A stretch of 64,000 nt of DNA from Myroides sp. NP-2 (lineage in GTDB: Bacteria; Bacteroidota; Bacteroidia; Flavobacteriales; Flavobacteriaceae), in NCBI RefSeq assembly GCF_014145665.1, contig NZ_JACHTD010000012.1, positions 62,001-126,000 on the forward strand, given 5' to 3'. The first letter of the stretch is position 1; every line of letters begins with the position of its first letter. Below are positions 9,364 through 18,540 of the stretch, piece by piece. Both the position numbers and the translations under genes were made by a program. A model generated the notes under the pieces. It had not been told where the DNA came from and made no database searches. It worked only from the letters and a program-made list of their open reading frames with translations.

Positions 9364-10674
9364 TTATTCTCCGATTAAGGTAGAATCAATTGATTTTTTA
9401 GTTTTTGCACCCATGTCCTTGAGCTTTTGTACGGAGTTGATCAAGTTGCCTTTTCCTGTGCTAAGCTTGTTGAAAGCGCTGTCGTATTCATTTCGCGTTT
9501 CCTCTAGTTTCTTACCTATTTTAGTTAAATCGTTGATCAGTCCTACAAATTTATCGTGAAGTAAACCTGCTTGTCGAGCAATTTCATAGGCATTTTCTTG
9601 TTGTTTTTGCTGTCTCCAAATGGTTTCTACTGTTCGCAATGTAGCGAGTAGTGTAGATGGGGTGACTATGACAATGTTCTTTTCAAAGGCTTTGCTGTAT
9701 AGGGTATGATCTGCATTTACAGCAATAGAAAAAGCCGTTTCAATGGGGATGAATAACAAAACGAAATCTGGACTTGTACCTTTGTACAATTCGTAGTAGT
9801 TTTTATCAGATAAGTTTTCAATATGTCTTTTGATTGACAGTATATGCTCTTGTAAGAAGCGATGTTGCTCTTGTGTTTCTGTAGTATTGATATATTGCTC
9901 ATAGGCCACTAGAGAAACTTTAGAATCGACGACTAGATGGCGGTTATCAGGAAGGTAGATCACGACATCGGGTTGCAGGCGATTGCCGTTTTCGCTTGTA
10001 TAACTTGGTTGTGTTTTGTACTCTCTGTCTTTTTCCAAGCCCGATTTTTCCAATACGCTTTCGAGAATCATTTCCCCCCAATTTCCCTGCATCTTATTAT
10101 CCCCTTTGAGCGCTTTAGTTAAATTCAAGGTTTCTTCACTCATCTTGGCGTGTACGTGTTGTAAGCCTAAGATTTGCTGACGCAAGGCCGCATGATGATC
10201 AATACTCTCTTTGTGTGTTTGTTCTACTTTTCGTTCAAATAACCCTATTTTTTCTTGTAAAGGAGTCAGAATGCTCTCCATTTGGGTTTTGTTGAGTTGT
10301 GTAAATTTATCGCTCTTCTCTTCGAGGATTTTATTGGCTAAGTTTTCAAATTGGACAGCAAATTTTTCCTGTAATTCTAAGGTTTGTTTTTGTTGTATCT
10401 CCAACTTTTCTTTGATATTAAGCAATTCCGTTTCGCGAATAGAAATGCGTGCAATCAATTCTTGATTGTCTTGACGCAGTATTTCCGTTTGCTCTTCTAT
10501 TTTGTTTTTATCTTGTTGCAATTGCTGATTTTGTTGGAGTAAAAAATCTTTTTCAGCCATAAGTTGTAGGTGATCTGAAGTCGTAGCCGTTTTAGGCGTT
10601 GTTTTTTTTCCTAAGAGAAAAGCAAGTAGTAAGACAGAAAGAAGTAAAAGACCAATGATAATTTCTTGCGACAT
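9364..10674 (-). CDS. rmuC: DNA recombination protein RmuC
   Basis: 436 residues: an N-terminal membrane anchor (EIIIGLLLLSVLLLAFLLG), a long glutamine-rich coiled coil (about 35-130), then the RmuC nuclease-fold domain (about 150-390) with GNWGEMILESVLEKSGLEK, RLQPDVVIYLPDNRHLVVDSKVSL and PTTLLATLRTV-like SPSTLLATLRTVETIW. RmuC proteins limit inversions at short inverted repeats; the exact reaction is not established. It is monocistronic, with a promoter box at 10698-10705. Confidence 0.94.
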   Translation of the reverse strand: MSQEIIIGLLLLSVLLLAFLLGKKTTPKTATTSDHLQLMAEKDFLLQQNQQLQQDKNKIEEQTEILRQDNQELIARISIRETELLNIKEKLEIQQKQTLELQEKFAVQFENLANKILEEKSDKFTQLNKTQMESILTPLQEKIGLFERKVEQTHKESIDHHAALRQQILGLQHVHAKMSEETLNLTKALKGDNKMQGNWGEMILESVLEKSGLEKDREYKTQPSYTSENGNRLQPDVVIYLPDNRHLVVDSKVSLVAYEQYINTTETQEQHRFLQEHILSIKRHIENLSDKNYYELYKGTSPDFVLLFIPIETAFSIAVNADHTLYSKAFEKNIVIVTPSTLLATLRTVETIWRQQKQQENAYEIARQAGLLHDKFVGLINDLTKIGKKLEETRNEYDSAFNKLSTGKGNLINSVQKLKDMGAKTKKSIDSTLIGE

Positions 10675-10697
10675 AGTACAACAGTTAGATTATCTGT

Positions 10698-10705
10698 CAA
10701 AAATA
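10698..10705 (-). promoter_or_regulatory. Promoter -7 box for rmuC
   Basis: Minus-strand TATTTTTG, about 24 bases upstream of the rmuC start. Confidence 0.55.
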
Positions 10706-10936
10706 GAAAATATTGTGCGGTTATGCAGTATTTTACTTGTGCTGAATTTTAGCAAAAACAATTGTTGTTGTGTGTTTATGTAGGCGATCATATTGTTTAT
10801 ATTCTAGCCATTTTAACTTATTTTAATGGAATGTTATTTTTTTGTTGTAAATTAGTATGGATTTAGGATAGGTAGTTCCTATTTTAATTTACCCCATAAT
10901 TAAAAGTTAATAGATAAAGTAAAAACGTAGTCTGAT

Positions 10937-11368
10937 ATGAAAAAAATATTTTATGCATTTTTAGGTATATTCTTATGTGTTTGTGGAATGCAAGCACAAG
11001 AAAAAAAAGATGTTGAAGTTGTCACTACAGCCACTATCCAATCAGGAAATGTCACACCTCAAAGTAAAGAATCAACCAATAGTTCACCTAGTAAGGCGGT
11101 TAAGAAAATTGTAGATGAAGATGTCATTTGTAATTTTACCTATTTGGATGAAATGAAAGCGAGGAGTAGAGGAGATGTTGCTTTAAGTGAATACAAATTA
11201 AAAGAATTGCGAAAAAGCGTTGCGAAAATGACCAATGTAGTAGAAAGTTCAGTATTTATCATCCGAACAAATAAAGGAATTAAAGGAAAGGAATATGAAG
11301 TGTGTTCTGGAGGTGTTTACTATAGCTATGTTCCTGGAAAAGGATTTGGCAGAGGAAAATTAAACTAA
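10937..11368 (+). CDS. Hypothetical secreted protein
   Basis: 143 residues with a signal peptide (MKKIFYAFLGIFLCVCGMQAQ, cleavage probably after AQA or MQA). The mature part has a low-complexity Ser/Thr/Asn-rich stretch (about 30-55) and then a C-terminal region (VICNFTYLDEMKARSRGDVALSEYK...) that I do not recognise. It contains two later cysteines and no lipobox. It is a single gene between divergent rmuC and convergent carB, with a shared terminator. Function unknown. Confidence 0.75.
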   Translation: MKKIFYAFLGIFLCVCGMQAQEKKDVEVVTTATIQSGNVTPQSKESTNSSPSKAVKKIVDEDVICNFTYLDEMKARSRGDVALSEYKLKELRKSVAKMTNVVESSVFIIRTNKGIKGKEYEVCSGGVYYSYVPGKGFGRGKLN

Positions 11369-11389
11369 GTAAAGTAAATAAAAATATAA

Positions 11390-11422
11390 AAAAAACTCTT
11401 CCTGATTGAGGAAGAGTTTTTT
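11390..11422. terminator. Bidirectional terminator
   Basis: 14-bp perfect stem (11390-11403 with 11409-11422) with A/T flanks, between the secreted-protein gene and carB. Confidence 0.9.
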
Positions 11423-11426
11423 GTTT

Positions 11427-14279
11427 TTATTTACTTAAGTACATTTTTCTACGAGAATAGATTTCATAAAACTGATCATCTCTTAAGTTGTCGATGAACA
11501 AGATACTTTCTCCTGTTGATTTCATCTCAGGGCCAAGCGTTTTATTTACATCTCTAAATTTATTGAAGGAGAATACTGGAGATTTGATAGCATATCCTTT
11601 CAATTGTGGATTAAAGGTAAAGTCTGTTACTTTGTTTTGGCCTAACATTACTTTGGTTGCGTAGTTTACATAAGGTTCACCATACGCTTTAGCGATGAAA
11701 GGTACTGTTCTTGAAGCTCTTGGGTTGGCTTCGATGATGTACACAATATCGTCTTTAATTGCAAACTGTATGTTGATTAATCCCACTGTTTGTAAAGCAA
11801 CAGCAATTTTTCTTGTATGGTCTTTGATTTGATTTAAAACAAATTCACCTAAGTTGAAAGGAGGTAACATGGCGTGGCTATCTCCGGAGTGAACTCCACA
11901 AGGCTCGATGTGTTCCATGATTCCGATAATATAGACGTTTTCACCATCACAGATAGCATCCGCTTCAGCCTCGATTGCACCATCTAAATAATGGTCAAGT
12001 AAAAGCGAGTTACCAGGAATTTGGTTTAATAAATCAATAACGTGTTCTTCTAATTCTTTTTTGTTGATGACAATTTTCATTCCTTGTCCACCCAATACAT
12101 ACGATGGGCGAACTAATAATGGGAAATCTAATTGATCAGCTAACTTCAACGCTTGATCTGCTGTTTTCGCCACACCAAATTGAGGGAAAGGGATGTTTAA
12201 CTCTTCTAATAAAGTAGAGAAACGTCCGCGGTCTTCTGCTAAGTCTAAAGCGTCAAAGCTTGTTCCGAAGATTTTGATTCCGTGACGGTGTAATTTCTCC
12301 GCTAATTTTAAAGCTGTCTGTCCACCTAATTGTACGATTACCCCTTCAGGTTTTTCATGGCGGATGATATCGTAAATGTGTTCCCAGAATACGGGTTCAA
12401 AATACAATTTGTTTGCTGTATCAAAATCAGTCGAAACTGTTTCTGGGTTACAGTTGATCATAATTGTTTCATATCCAGCTTCTTCAGCCGCTAATACTCC
12501 GTGTACACAAGAGTAGTCAAATTCAATACCCTGACCAATTCGGTTTGGTCCTGAACCTAATACCACTACTTTTTTCTTGTCTGTAACAACACTCTCATTA
12601 GAAACATAGCGCGTTCCATCAGCTTTTTCAATATCTGCCTCGAACGTAGAGTAGTAGTACGGTGTTTTTGCTGGGAATTCAGCAGCACAAGTATCTACTA
12701 ATTTGAATACGCGTTGGATATCCATATTGTCTCTCAACTCGTGTACTTTACTCTCTAATGTTTTCAACATATGAGCAATTTGTCTATCTGCAAATCCTTT
12801 TTGTTTTGCTTCTAGTAACAAATCTTTTGGCAAAGTTTCGATCGTATAGTTAGAAATTTCTTTTTCTAATAGATATAATTCCTCGTATTGTTTCAAGAAC
12901 CACATGTCAATTTTTGTGATTTCGTGAATTCTACTCAATGGGATTCCGTGTTGAATCGCATCGTAGATAACGAATACGCGGTCCCAACTTGCGTGGGTTA
13001 ATTTGTCGATGATCTGATCGTAGTTGGTATATCCTTTGCCATCTGCTCCTAAACCATTGCGTTTGATTTCTAATGATTGTGTAGCTTTGTGTAGGGCTTC
13101 TTGGAATGAGCGTCCAATTCCCATTACTTCACCTACAGATTTCATTTGTAATCCTAGGGTTCTATCCGCTCCTTCGAATTTGTCAAAATTCCAACGTGGA
13201 ATTTTTACGATTACGTAATCTAAGGTCGGCTCAAATAAAGCAGAAGTTGATTTTGTAATTTGGTTTTGCAATTCATCTAAAGTATATCCTAAGGCTAATT
13301 TCGTAGCGATTTTAGCAATTGGGTATCCTGTTGCTTTAGAAGCAAGGGCTGATGAACGAGAAACACGAGGGTTGATTTCGATTGCTACGATATCTTCTTT
13401 TTCATCTGGAGATACGGCAAACTGTACGTTACACCCTCCTGCGAAGTTTCCGATACTGCGCATCATCTTGATCGATAGATCGCGCATCTTTTGGAAGGTA
13501 CGATCAGATAACGTCATCGCAGGTGCTACAGTGATACTATCCCCCGTATGGATTCCCATAGGGTCCATATTCTCGATGGTACAGATAATAACAACGTTGT
13601 CATTTTTATCGCGCAATAGTTCTAATTCGTATTCTTTCCAACCCAATAACGCTTTGTCAATTAAAACCTCATGGATAGGAGAAGCTTCAAGTCCTCTAGT
13701 TAATAAATCATCAAAATCTTCCGCATGGTGAACAAAAGCAGCTCCTGTTCCTCCTAGGGTAAACGAAGGACGAATAACTAATGGGAATCCGAATTCTTGT
13801 GCGATTTCTTTTCCTTGTAAGTAAGAGGTCGCTGTTTTTGCTGGTGCAGCAGGTACATCGATACGCTCTAATAATTGTTTGAACTGTTCGCGGTCTTCTG
13901 TGATATTAATCGCGTTAATATCTACACCAATTAAACGAACACCAAAGTCTGCCCAAATTCCCTTTTCATCACATTCCAAACATAAGTTTAATGCTGTTTG
14001 TCCTCCCATAGTAGGTAATACAGCATCAATTTCTGGATGAGCAACTAAAATTTCAATAATTGAACGTGCAGTTAATGGCTTTAGATAAATATGATCCGCC
14101 ATTGAAGGGTCGGTCATAATTGTTGCGGGGTTAGAGTTAACTAAGATAACTTTAATTCCCTCTTCTCTTAATGATCTTGCTGATTGTGAACCTGAATAAT
14201 CAAATTCGCAAGCTTGTCCGATGATGATTGGTCCTGAACCAATGATTAATACGGTCTTGATAGAAGTGTCTTTAGGCAT
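11427..14279 (-). CDS. carB: Carbamoyl-phosphate synthase large subunit, lacking the C-terminal allosteric domain
   Basis: Makes carbamoyl phosphate from glutamine-derived ammonia, bicarbonate and 2 ATP for pyrimidine and arginine synthesis; the small subunit CarA is not in this window. 950 residues with two homologous ATP-grasp halves, each with its own signature: TVLIIGSGPIIIGQACEFDY near the N-terminus and VVLGSGPNRIGQGIEFDYSC at about 600. The protein ends shortly after LGPEMKSTGE, so the roughly 120-residue MGS-like domain that binds UMP/IMP/ornithine in E. coli CarB is absent. I start at MPKDTSIKTVLIIG (14279): an in-frame extension to 14387 runs through the rpmH terminator and is not credible. 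Confidence 0.95.
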   Translation of the reverse strand: MPKDTSIKTVLIIGSGPIIIGQACEFDYSGSQSARSLREEGIKVILVNSNPATIMTDPSMADHIYLKPLTARSIIEILVAHPEIDAVLPTMGGQTALNLCLECDEKGIWADFGVRLIGVDINAINITEDREQFKQLLERIDVPAAPAKTATSYLQGKEIAQEFGFPLVIRPSFTLGGTGAAFVHHAEDFDDLLTRGLEASPIHEVLIDKALLGWKEYELELLRDKNDNVVIICTIENMDPMGIHTGDSITVAPAMTLSDRTFQKMRDLSIKMMRSIGNFAGGCNVQFAVSPDEKEDIVAIEINPRVSRSSALASKATGYPIAKIATKLALGYTLDELQNQITKSTSALFEPTLDYVIVKIPRWNFDKFEGADRTLGLQMKSVGEVMGIGRSFQEALHKATQSLEIKRNGLGADGKGYTNYDQIIDKLTHASWDRVFVIYDAIQHGIPLSRIHEITKIDMWFLKQYEELYLLEKEISNYTIETLPKDLLLEAKQKGFADRQIAHMLKTLESKVHELRDNMDIQRVFKLVDTCAAEFPAKTPYYYSTFEADIEKADGTRYVSNESVVTDKKKVVVLGSGPNRIGQGIEFDYSCVHGVLAAEEAGYETIMINCNPETVSTDFDTANKLYFEPVFWEHIYDIIRHEKPEGVIVQLGGQTALKLAEKLHRHGIKIFGTSFDALDLAEDRGRFSTLLEELNIPFPQFGVAKTADQALKLADQLDFPLLVRPSYVLGGQGMKIVINKKELEEHVIDLLNQIPGNSLLLDHYLDGAIEAEADAICDGENVYIIGIMEHIEPCGVHSGDSHAMLPPFNLGEFVLNQIKDHTRKIAVALQTVGLINIQFAIKDDIVYIIEANPRASRTVPFIAKAYGEPYVNYATKVMLGQNKVTDFTFNPQLKGYAIKSPVFSFNKFRDVNKTLGPEMKSTGESILFIDNLRDDQFYEIYSRRKMYLSK

Positions 14280-14365
14280 TTTCTTGTGTTGTTTATTAGT
14301 TACTACTTTGCTAAAAAAGTAAGTATAGTGTGTGTGATTTGTATTGTGATGCTTCCAACAAAGTA

Positions 14366-14402
14366 TAAAAAAAGGCGTTACTACCAAATGAGTAACACCT
14401 TT
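14366..14402 (-). terminator. Terminator of rpmH
   Basis: Minus-strand 12-bp stem (14371-14382 with 14391-14402, one wobble or mismatch) followed by a T-run, between rpmH and carB. Confidence 0.8.
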
Positions 14403-14423
14403 ATTTATATTTTGATCAAAACA

Positions 14424-14585
14424 TTAATGTTTATGTTTTGTTTCACAAGAAACAGTTAATTTATGTCTTCCTTTAGCTCTTCTAGCAGCTAATACTTTTC
14501 TACCGTTTGGAGTAGACATTCTTTCCATGAAACCATGTTTGTTTCTTCTTTTTCTATTTGAAGGTTGAAACGTTCTCTTGCTCAT
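14424..14585 (-). CDS. rpmH: 50S ribosomal protein L34
   Basis: 53-residue basic protein of the large ribosomal subunit. The L34 signature is clear: [20 protein letters not shown], then [20 protein letters not shown]. The tail [13 protein letters not shown] is longer than in E. coli L34 (46 residues), as is common in Bacteroidota. It has its own promoter (14661-14691) and its own terminator (14366-14402). It stands apart from dnaA/rnpA, its neighbours in many other bacteria, so this is not an origin signpost here. Confidence 0.97.
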   Translation of the reverse strand: MSKRTFQPSNRKRRNKHGFMERMSTPNGRKVLAARRAKGRHKLTVSCETKHKH

Positions 14586-14660
14586 TGCGTTTATCTTTAA
14601 ATCTTAGTATTTTACTTTTCAAAAAAATCAGCTTTGATATACTTGCGCCAAAACCGAGTG

Positions 14661-14691
14661 CAAATATATAAAGTCATTTGAATCTTACAAA
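14661..14691 (-). promoter_or_regulatory. Promoter of rpmH (-33 and -7 boxes)
   Basis: Minus strand TTTG (14688-14691), 19 bases, then TATATTTG (14661-14668): a near-ideal Bacteroidota promoter, about 75 bases before the ATG. Confidence 0.75.
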
Positions 14692-14863
14692 GTCTTTTTG
14701 CAAAATATTTTTATAAACTTGCGAATAGTGCCGAATTCGATTAGATTACTAAGGGAAAAAGGCATGACTTTCGGACAAAGATAGGGAAAATATTTTTTTA
14801 GCCTGCGATTTGAACGTAAATGCTTCGCTAGGGCGTGACTAAGTAGGAGATAGAAATGGGGCA

Positions 14864-15496
14864 TTAGGCTTTCTTAATCAAGCCGTATTCAATAGCTAGG
14901 GTAATGACGGAACTCAGATTGGAGGTTTGAAATTTTTCAATCAAATTCTTTCGATGACTGTCCACTGTATGTGTACTAATAAATAGGCGATCTGCGATTT
15001 GTTGGGTTGTAAGTCCTTGGGCAGCTTCGACTAATACTTCTTTTTCACGTCGGGTAAGTTTGGGAATGGTGTTCAACCCTGTTTTGTTTTTCTTCTCTAA
15101 AACCAGTTGAGTTTGAGAACACAAAAAAGTAGTTTGGTTGTACACCGCATAGATGCCCTGTAGAATTTCATCGACAGATGCATTTTTTTGAATGTAACCC
15201 GAGGCTCCTTCCTGTAGGGAACTATTGATCACAGCATACTCATTGTGAACACTCAACATGATGATTTGCATTTCTGGGTGTTTCTTCTTCAGGGGTTTAA
15301 TCCAATCCAAACTGTTGATGTCCGATAGGTTAATATCCAACAACAAAATGTGAATGGGATTCTTTTTTAAGCCTTTTTGAAGGGTTTCAATAGAAGGATA
15401 ACATCCTGTGACTTGGATGTTTTCTTGTTTGTTTAATATGTTTTTTAATCCTTCTAATAACAAAGGATGATCGTCCGTTAGCGCTACTTTTATCAT
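14864..15496 (-). CDS. Response regulator, NarL/LuxR type
   Basis: 210-residue two-component regulator. The receiver domain (1-120) has the acidic pair DD (8-9), phospho-acceptor D54 in LLLDINLSD and the later conserved K near QKNAS. A LuxR-type helix-turn-helix (about 145-205) reads LTRREKEVLVEAAQGLTTQQIADRLFISTHTVDSHRKNL. It is encoded 3 bases after the histidine kinase and is surely its partner. Targets are unknown; the genes just upstream in the operon are the best candidates. Confidence 0.95.
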   Translation of the reverse strand: MIKVALTDDHPLLLEGLKNILNKQENIQVTGCYPSIETLQKGLKKNPIHILLLDINLSDINSLDWIKPLKKKHPEMQIIMLSVHNEYAVINSSLQEGASGYIQKNASVDEILQGIYAVYNQTTFLCSQTQLVLEKKNKTGLNTIPKLTRREKEVLVEAAQGLTTQQIADRLFISTHTVDSHRKNLIEKFQTSNLSSVITLAIEYGLIKKA

Positions 15497-15499
15497 GCG

Positions 15500-17755
15500 T
15501 TAATTTTTTGGGAATTGAAAATCAATACTTGTTCCAAGGTTTAGTTCTGAATGGATGTGCAAGTCTCCTTTTAAGAACTGTACTCTCGACTGAATGTTGT
15601 GTAATCCCGCTGATTGGGTTTGTTGCACCTGGTTTAGTTCAAAACCGCAGCCGTCGTCTTCGATAGTTACCATATAGGAATATTCATTTTCAACGAGTTG
15701 AATAATAATCTGTTGTGGGTTTGCGTGCTTCAATGCATTGTTTACCAATTCTTGAATAATGCGATAGACCAATAATTGTTTATCTTGTTCGAGGGTATGG
15801 GTGTAACCCAAAAACTGTACATCAATATCCAATTGGTCGGAAGACATGCGGTTGGCATATTCTTTTAAAGCTTCTTCTAAGCCGTATTTAATCAAAAGAT
15901 CTGGCATTAGGTTATGGGCTACTCTTCTGAGTTCATCCACGGCATTGTCTAAATGTTCCATGGATTTATCCATCTCCGCTTTGTTGTCCGCTGCTAGCTT
16001 ATTGTTGAGCGTACTCAGTTGAATTTTTGTACCAGAGAGCAATCCACCTAATCCATCGTGTAAATCCCGTGCTAAACGCGATCGCTCTTGCTCTTGCCCA
16101 TCTAAAAGCGCGGTAAGTGTAGCAATTTTGGCGTGTTGTTTTTCCTTCTCTAAAGCCAAATTATAAAGCTCCTTCTGTTGCTTCATGCTCTTTGTACGTT
16201 GTTTATAGACGTATAGTAAGACAAAAACCAGTATGGCAAATGCTAAAGAAATAGCTAAGAAATATGTTTTTAGTTTCTCTTGATAGGAAAGTGTTTTCTT
16301 AAAATGCTGGATATCCAATAATTTGTTGTCATTTTCTAGCTGAGATAACTTAAGCGCTTGTGCGTGAGTTTCTGTTTCTAACTGGCTAATTTCTAATTTT
16401 TTGCGTTGGTTTTCTTCTAGTAATTTCAGATTTTCTAATTCCTGAAGTTGCTGTAACCCCAGCGTTTTCATCAATTGAATTTGCTGCTCCTTTTTTTCAG
16501 CAGCCAATTGTAGCGTCAGTAATTGTTGTTTTTGTTGTTCTTTTTCGTATTGCGCTTCCAAGCGCTTACTCACTTCCAACTTATCTTGATCGTATATGGA
16601 TTGATAAGTGTGCAAGTAGAGCTTATTGAAGTATAGTGCTGCTTCGTTATTCCCCTCTGTTTCGTGTAAATACGCCAAACTCTCATAGATGGATAGCAGG
16701 GTGTTTTTATCAGGTAAATTGGTGCTATTAATGGACGATAAAGCAGATAATAGATGAGCAGTAGCGGTTTTGGTTTCGTTTTGTTGCAAGGCAATTTCAG
16801 CTAAGATTCCATAAGATGATGCTTGGAAATTAGCTTGATTACTTTCTTTTGCTTGTTCGAGTGCTAGGGTAGCGTAGTAGGTCGCCTGCTCCTTGTACTG
16901 TTTGGGAAATGCACGTAAGTATAAACTCGCTAAATTATTCGCTACAAAAGCCAAATCCGAGCGAAAGGGAATTAATTCCTGATTCTTTTTGTAGGTTTTG
17001 ATCGCCTTTTTATAGTAGTTTTCTGCTAAATCTCGGGCGTAAATATTGTTGTTATTCTGAGAAAATTCACTTTCATATAAATAGCCCATCATCATATAAG
17101 CATCAAAAAGCGAATTGGGATTGTTTTGTTGAATGGCTACATCAAGAGTGAGTTTGCTGTATTTTTCTTGCAATTCGTAGTCATCCCAACTGGCGTAAAT
17201 GCTAGTTAACTCTTTGTATGTTGCAGATAAACGGCTTAATTTAGTTGGCGATTGAGGGGCTTTTTCAAACCAGGTAATAGCGGTTAAAAACGATTGAACG
17301 GCTTTGGCTTCCTGATCGTCTCTGACATAAATCCACCCTTGGCAATAATTGACATAGGCTTTAATTTCAATGTGATCTATTTCTTTGGCATAGGTTAAGG
17401 CTTTACCAATGGCTTTATTCGCCTCTTTTGTCTGCTCATTGAGCTTGGCATTCATCGCCAAGATAGCGTAGAGATAGGCAGCATGGGCCTTGTCTGATTG
17501 CTGTTCCGCCAGTTGGATATTCTCTTTTAATAGCAGTTGGGCTTGTTCTTGTCTTTCGTGAAAGTAGAGCGCTTGTGCATATTTTCCAACCAAATCAAAA
17601 CGCGCATCGCTGCCTGGAACTGTCTTGTCGTATTGTTCCTTATATAAAGTCAATATTTCCTGTCCATACGCAGGTGTGGAAACACCATTGAGCATACACC
17701 ACAAAAAAAATAGAAGAAACGGAAATGAAAACTTGGGAAAATACGACATAGACAA
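15500..17755 (-). CDS. TPR-containing sensor histidine kinase
   Basis: 751 residues. Signal peptide or anchor (1-31), a long periplasmic region of tetratricopeptide-like helices (about 35-390; repeated YxxALxxA patterns), a coiled coil (390-495), one membrane helix (YFLAISLAFAILVFVLLYVY), then a HisKA_3 dimerisation domain with the phospho-acceptor His in ARDLHDGLGG and a C-terminal ATPase domain (N box NALKHA, G1 EDDGCGF, G2 GTSIDF). This architecture is common in Bacteroidota NarL-type systems. The ATG two codons further in (17749) is equally possible. It follows the secreted-protein gene 17784-18380 by 28 bases, suggesting a three-gene operon. Confidence 0.93.
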   Translation of the reverse strand: MSMSYFPKFSFPFLLFFLWCMLNGVSTPAYGQEILTLYKEQYDKTVPGSDARFDLVGKYAQALYFHERQEQAQLLLKENIQLAEQQSDKAHAAYLYAILAMNAKLNEQTKEANKAIGKALTYAKEIDHIEIKAYVNYCQGWIYVRDDQEAKAVQSFLTAITWFEKAPQSPTKLSRLSATYKELTSIYASWDDYELQEKYSKLTLDVAIQQNNPNSLFDAYMMMGYLYESEFSQNNNNIYARDLAENYYKKAIKTYKKNQELIPFRSDLAFVANNLASLYLRAFPKQYKEQATYYATLALEQAKESNQANFQASSYGILAEIALQQNETKTATAHLLSALSSINSTNLPDKNTLLSIYESLAYLHETEGNNEAALYFNKLYLHTYQSIYDQDKLEVSKRLEAQYEKEQQKQQLLTLQLAAEKKEQQIQLMKTLGLQQLQELENLKLLEENQRKKLEISQLETETHAQALKLSQLENDNKLLDIQHFKKTLSYQEKLKTYFLAISLAFAILVFVLLYVYKQRTKSMKQQKELYNLALEKEKQHAKIATLTALLDGQEQERSRLARDLHDGLGGLLSGTKIQLSTLNNKLAADNKAEMDKSMEHLDNAVDELRRVAHNLMPDLLIKYGLEEALKEYANRMSSDQLDIDVQFLGYTHTLEQDKQLLVYRIIQELVNNALKHANPQQIIIQLVENEYSYMVTIEDDGCGFELNQVQQTQSAGLHNIQSRVQFLKGDLHIHSELNLGTSIDFQFPKN

Positions 17756-17783
17756 TTACTTGGTACTCATTGGGTCAGCAATG

Positions 17784-18380
17784 TTATTTTTTAAAGGTAA
17801 TGCGAATTAAATGATGTTCATCGGGATCAATGATGTTATTTAAGTTTTGGTCAACCACAAAGTAAAGATACAATTCTCCAATGCGATAATCTTCCCACTT
17901 AATTTCATTGCCATCGATAGTAACACCATCGAGGTTCCATTGGTAAATATCCCATTCTTTTTGTTTGCCTATTTTATTGATTCGGTGATCGCTGTTGGAC
18001 GCATAATACAAATATTGATGTCCCTCTTCACTCAAAAAGGGAAAGAATTGATTTTTATCAAAGGGAGCAGCAAATCCAGTACCTGGACTGAAAAACGAAA
18101 TGTCATCAAAAGACATGGATTCGTATTCATTGACAAATTGACTGTTGTCTGTCAACATAGCTTTAGCTGCATAGAATAGTTTCTTTTTATCCTGATAGGG
18201 TTTATTTAGAAATTCAATGCTGAAGCGTTCGGGTTTTAAGGTGATGTTTTGTGTTTTTTGATCGATAACCAAGGTTTTTTCGCCTTGTTTAACTACGATG
18301 GTTTTTGGTGTAACTTCTTGAGCAAGTGTAATACCCCAAGTACATAGGCTAAGACATAGAGCTAGAAAAAAATTGTTCAT
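17784..18380 (-). CDS. Hypothetical secreted protein upstream of the two-component system
   Basis: 198 residues with a signal peptide (NNFFLALCLSLCTWGITLAQ). The mature part is beta-rich (VVKQGEKTLVIDQKTQNITLKPERF at 25-50) and ends with DQNLNNIIDPDEHHLIRITFKK, which has a calcium-loop-like acidic stretch. No family is recognised. I use the ATG at 18380: a TACTTTTG promoter box at 18405-18412 lies inside the longer open frame that starts at 18416. Because it precedes the kinase, it could supply or modify the periplasmic signal; this is inference. Confidence 0.72.
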   Translation of the reverse strand: MNNFFLALCLSLCTWGITLAQEVTPKTIVVKQGEKTLVIDQKTQNITLKPERFSIEFLNKPYQDKKKLFYAAKAMLTDNSQFVNEYESMSFDDISFFSPGTGFAAPFDKNQFFPFLSEEGHQYLYYASNSDHRINKIGKQKEWDIYQWNLDGVTIDGNEIKWEDYRIGELYLYFVVDQNLNNIIDPDEHHLIRITFKK

Positions 18381-18404
18381 AAATAGAAAGCTTGTTAGTT
18401 CATA

Positions 18405-18412
18405 CAAAAGTA
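18405..18412 (-). promoter_or_regulatory. Promoter -7 box for the secreted protein/kinase/regulator operon
   Basis: Minus-strand TACTTTTG, 24 bases before the ATG at 18380. It decides between the two possible starts. Confidence 0.55.
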
Positions 18413-18540
18413 ACAATTAAGCTGTTTTGTTGTACTCCCTAAAAATGATGAATTTGAACGTCAATCAATCTGGCACACCACCTGACTTGTAACACTACCG
18501 CATCAATATGGCTTAAACGCGTCTTGTTTATCTCTTTTAT

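Noticed and set aside
14280-14387. 36-residue N-terminal extension of CarB
   Set aside because: It runs into the rpmH terminator and is absent from the family; the ATG at 14279 fits.
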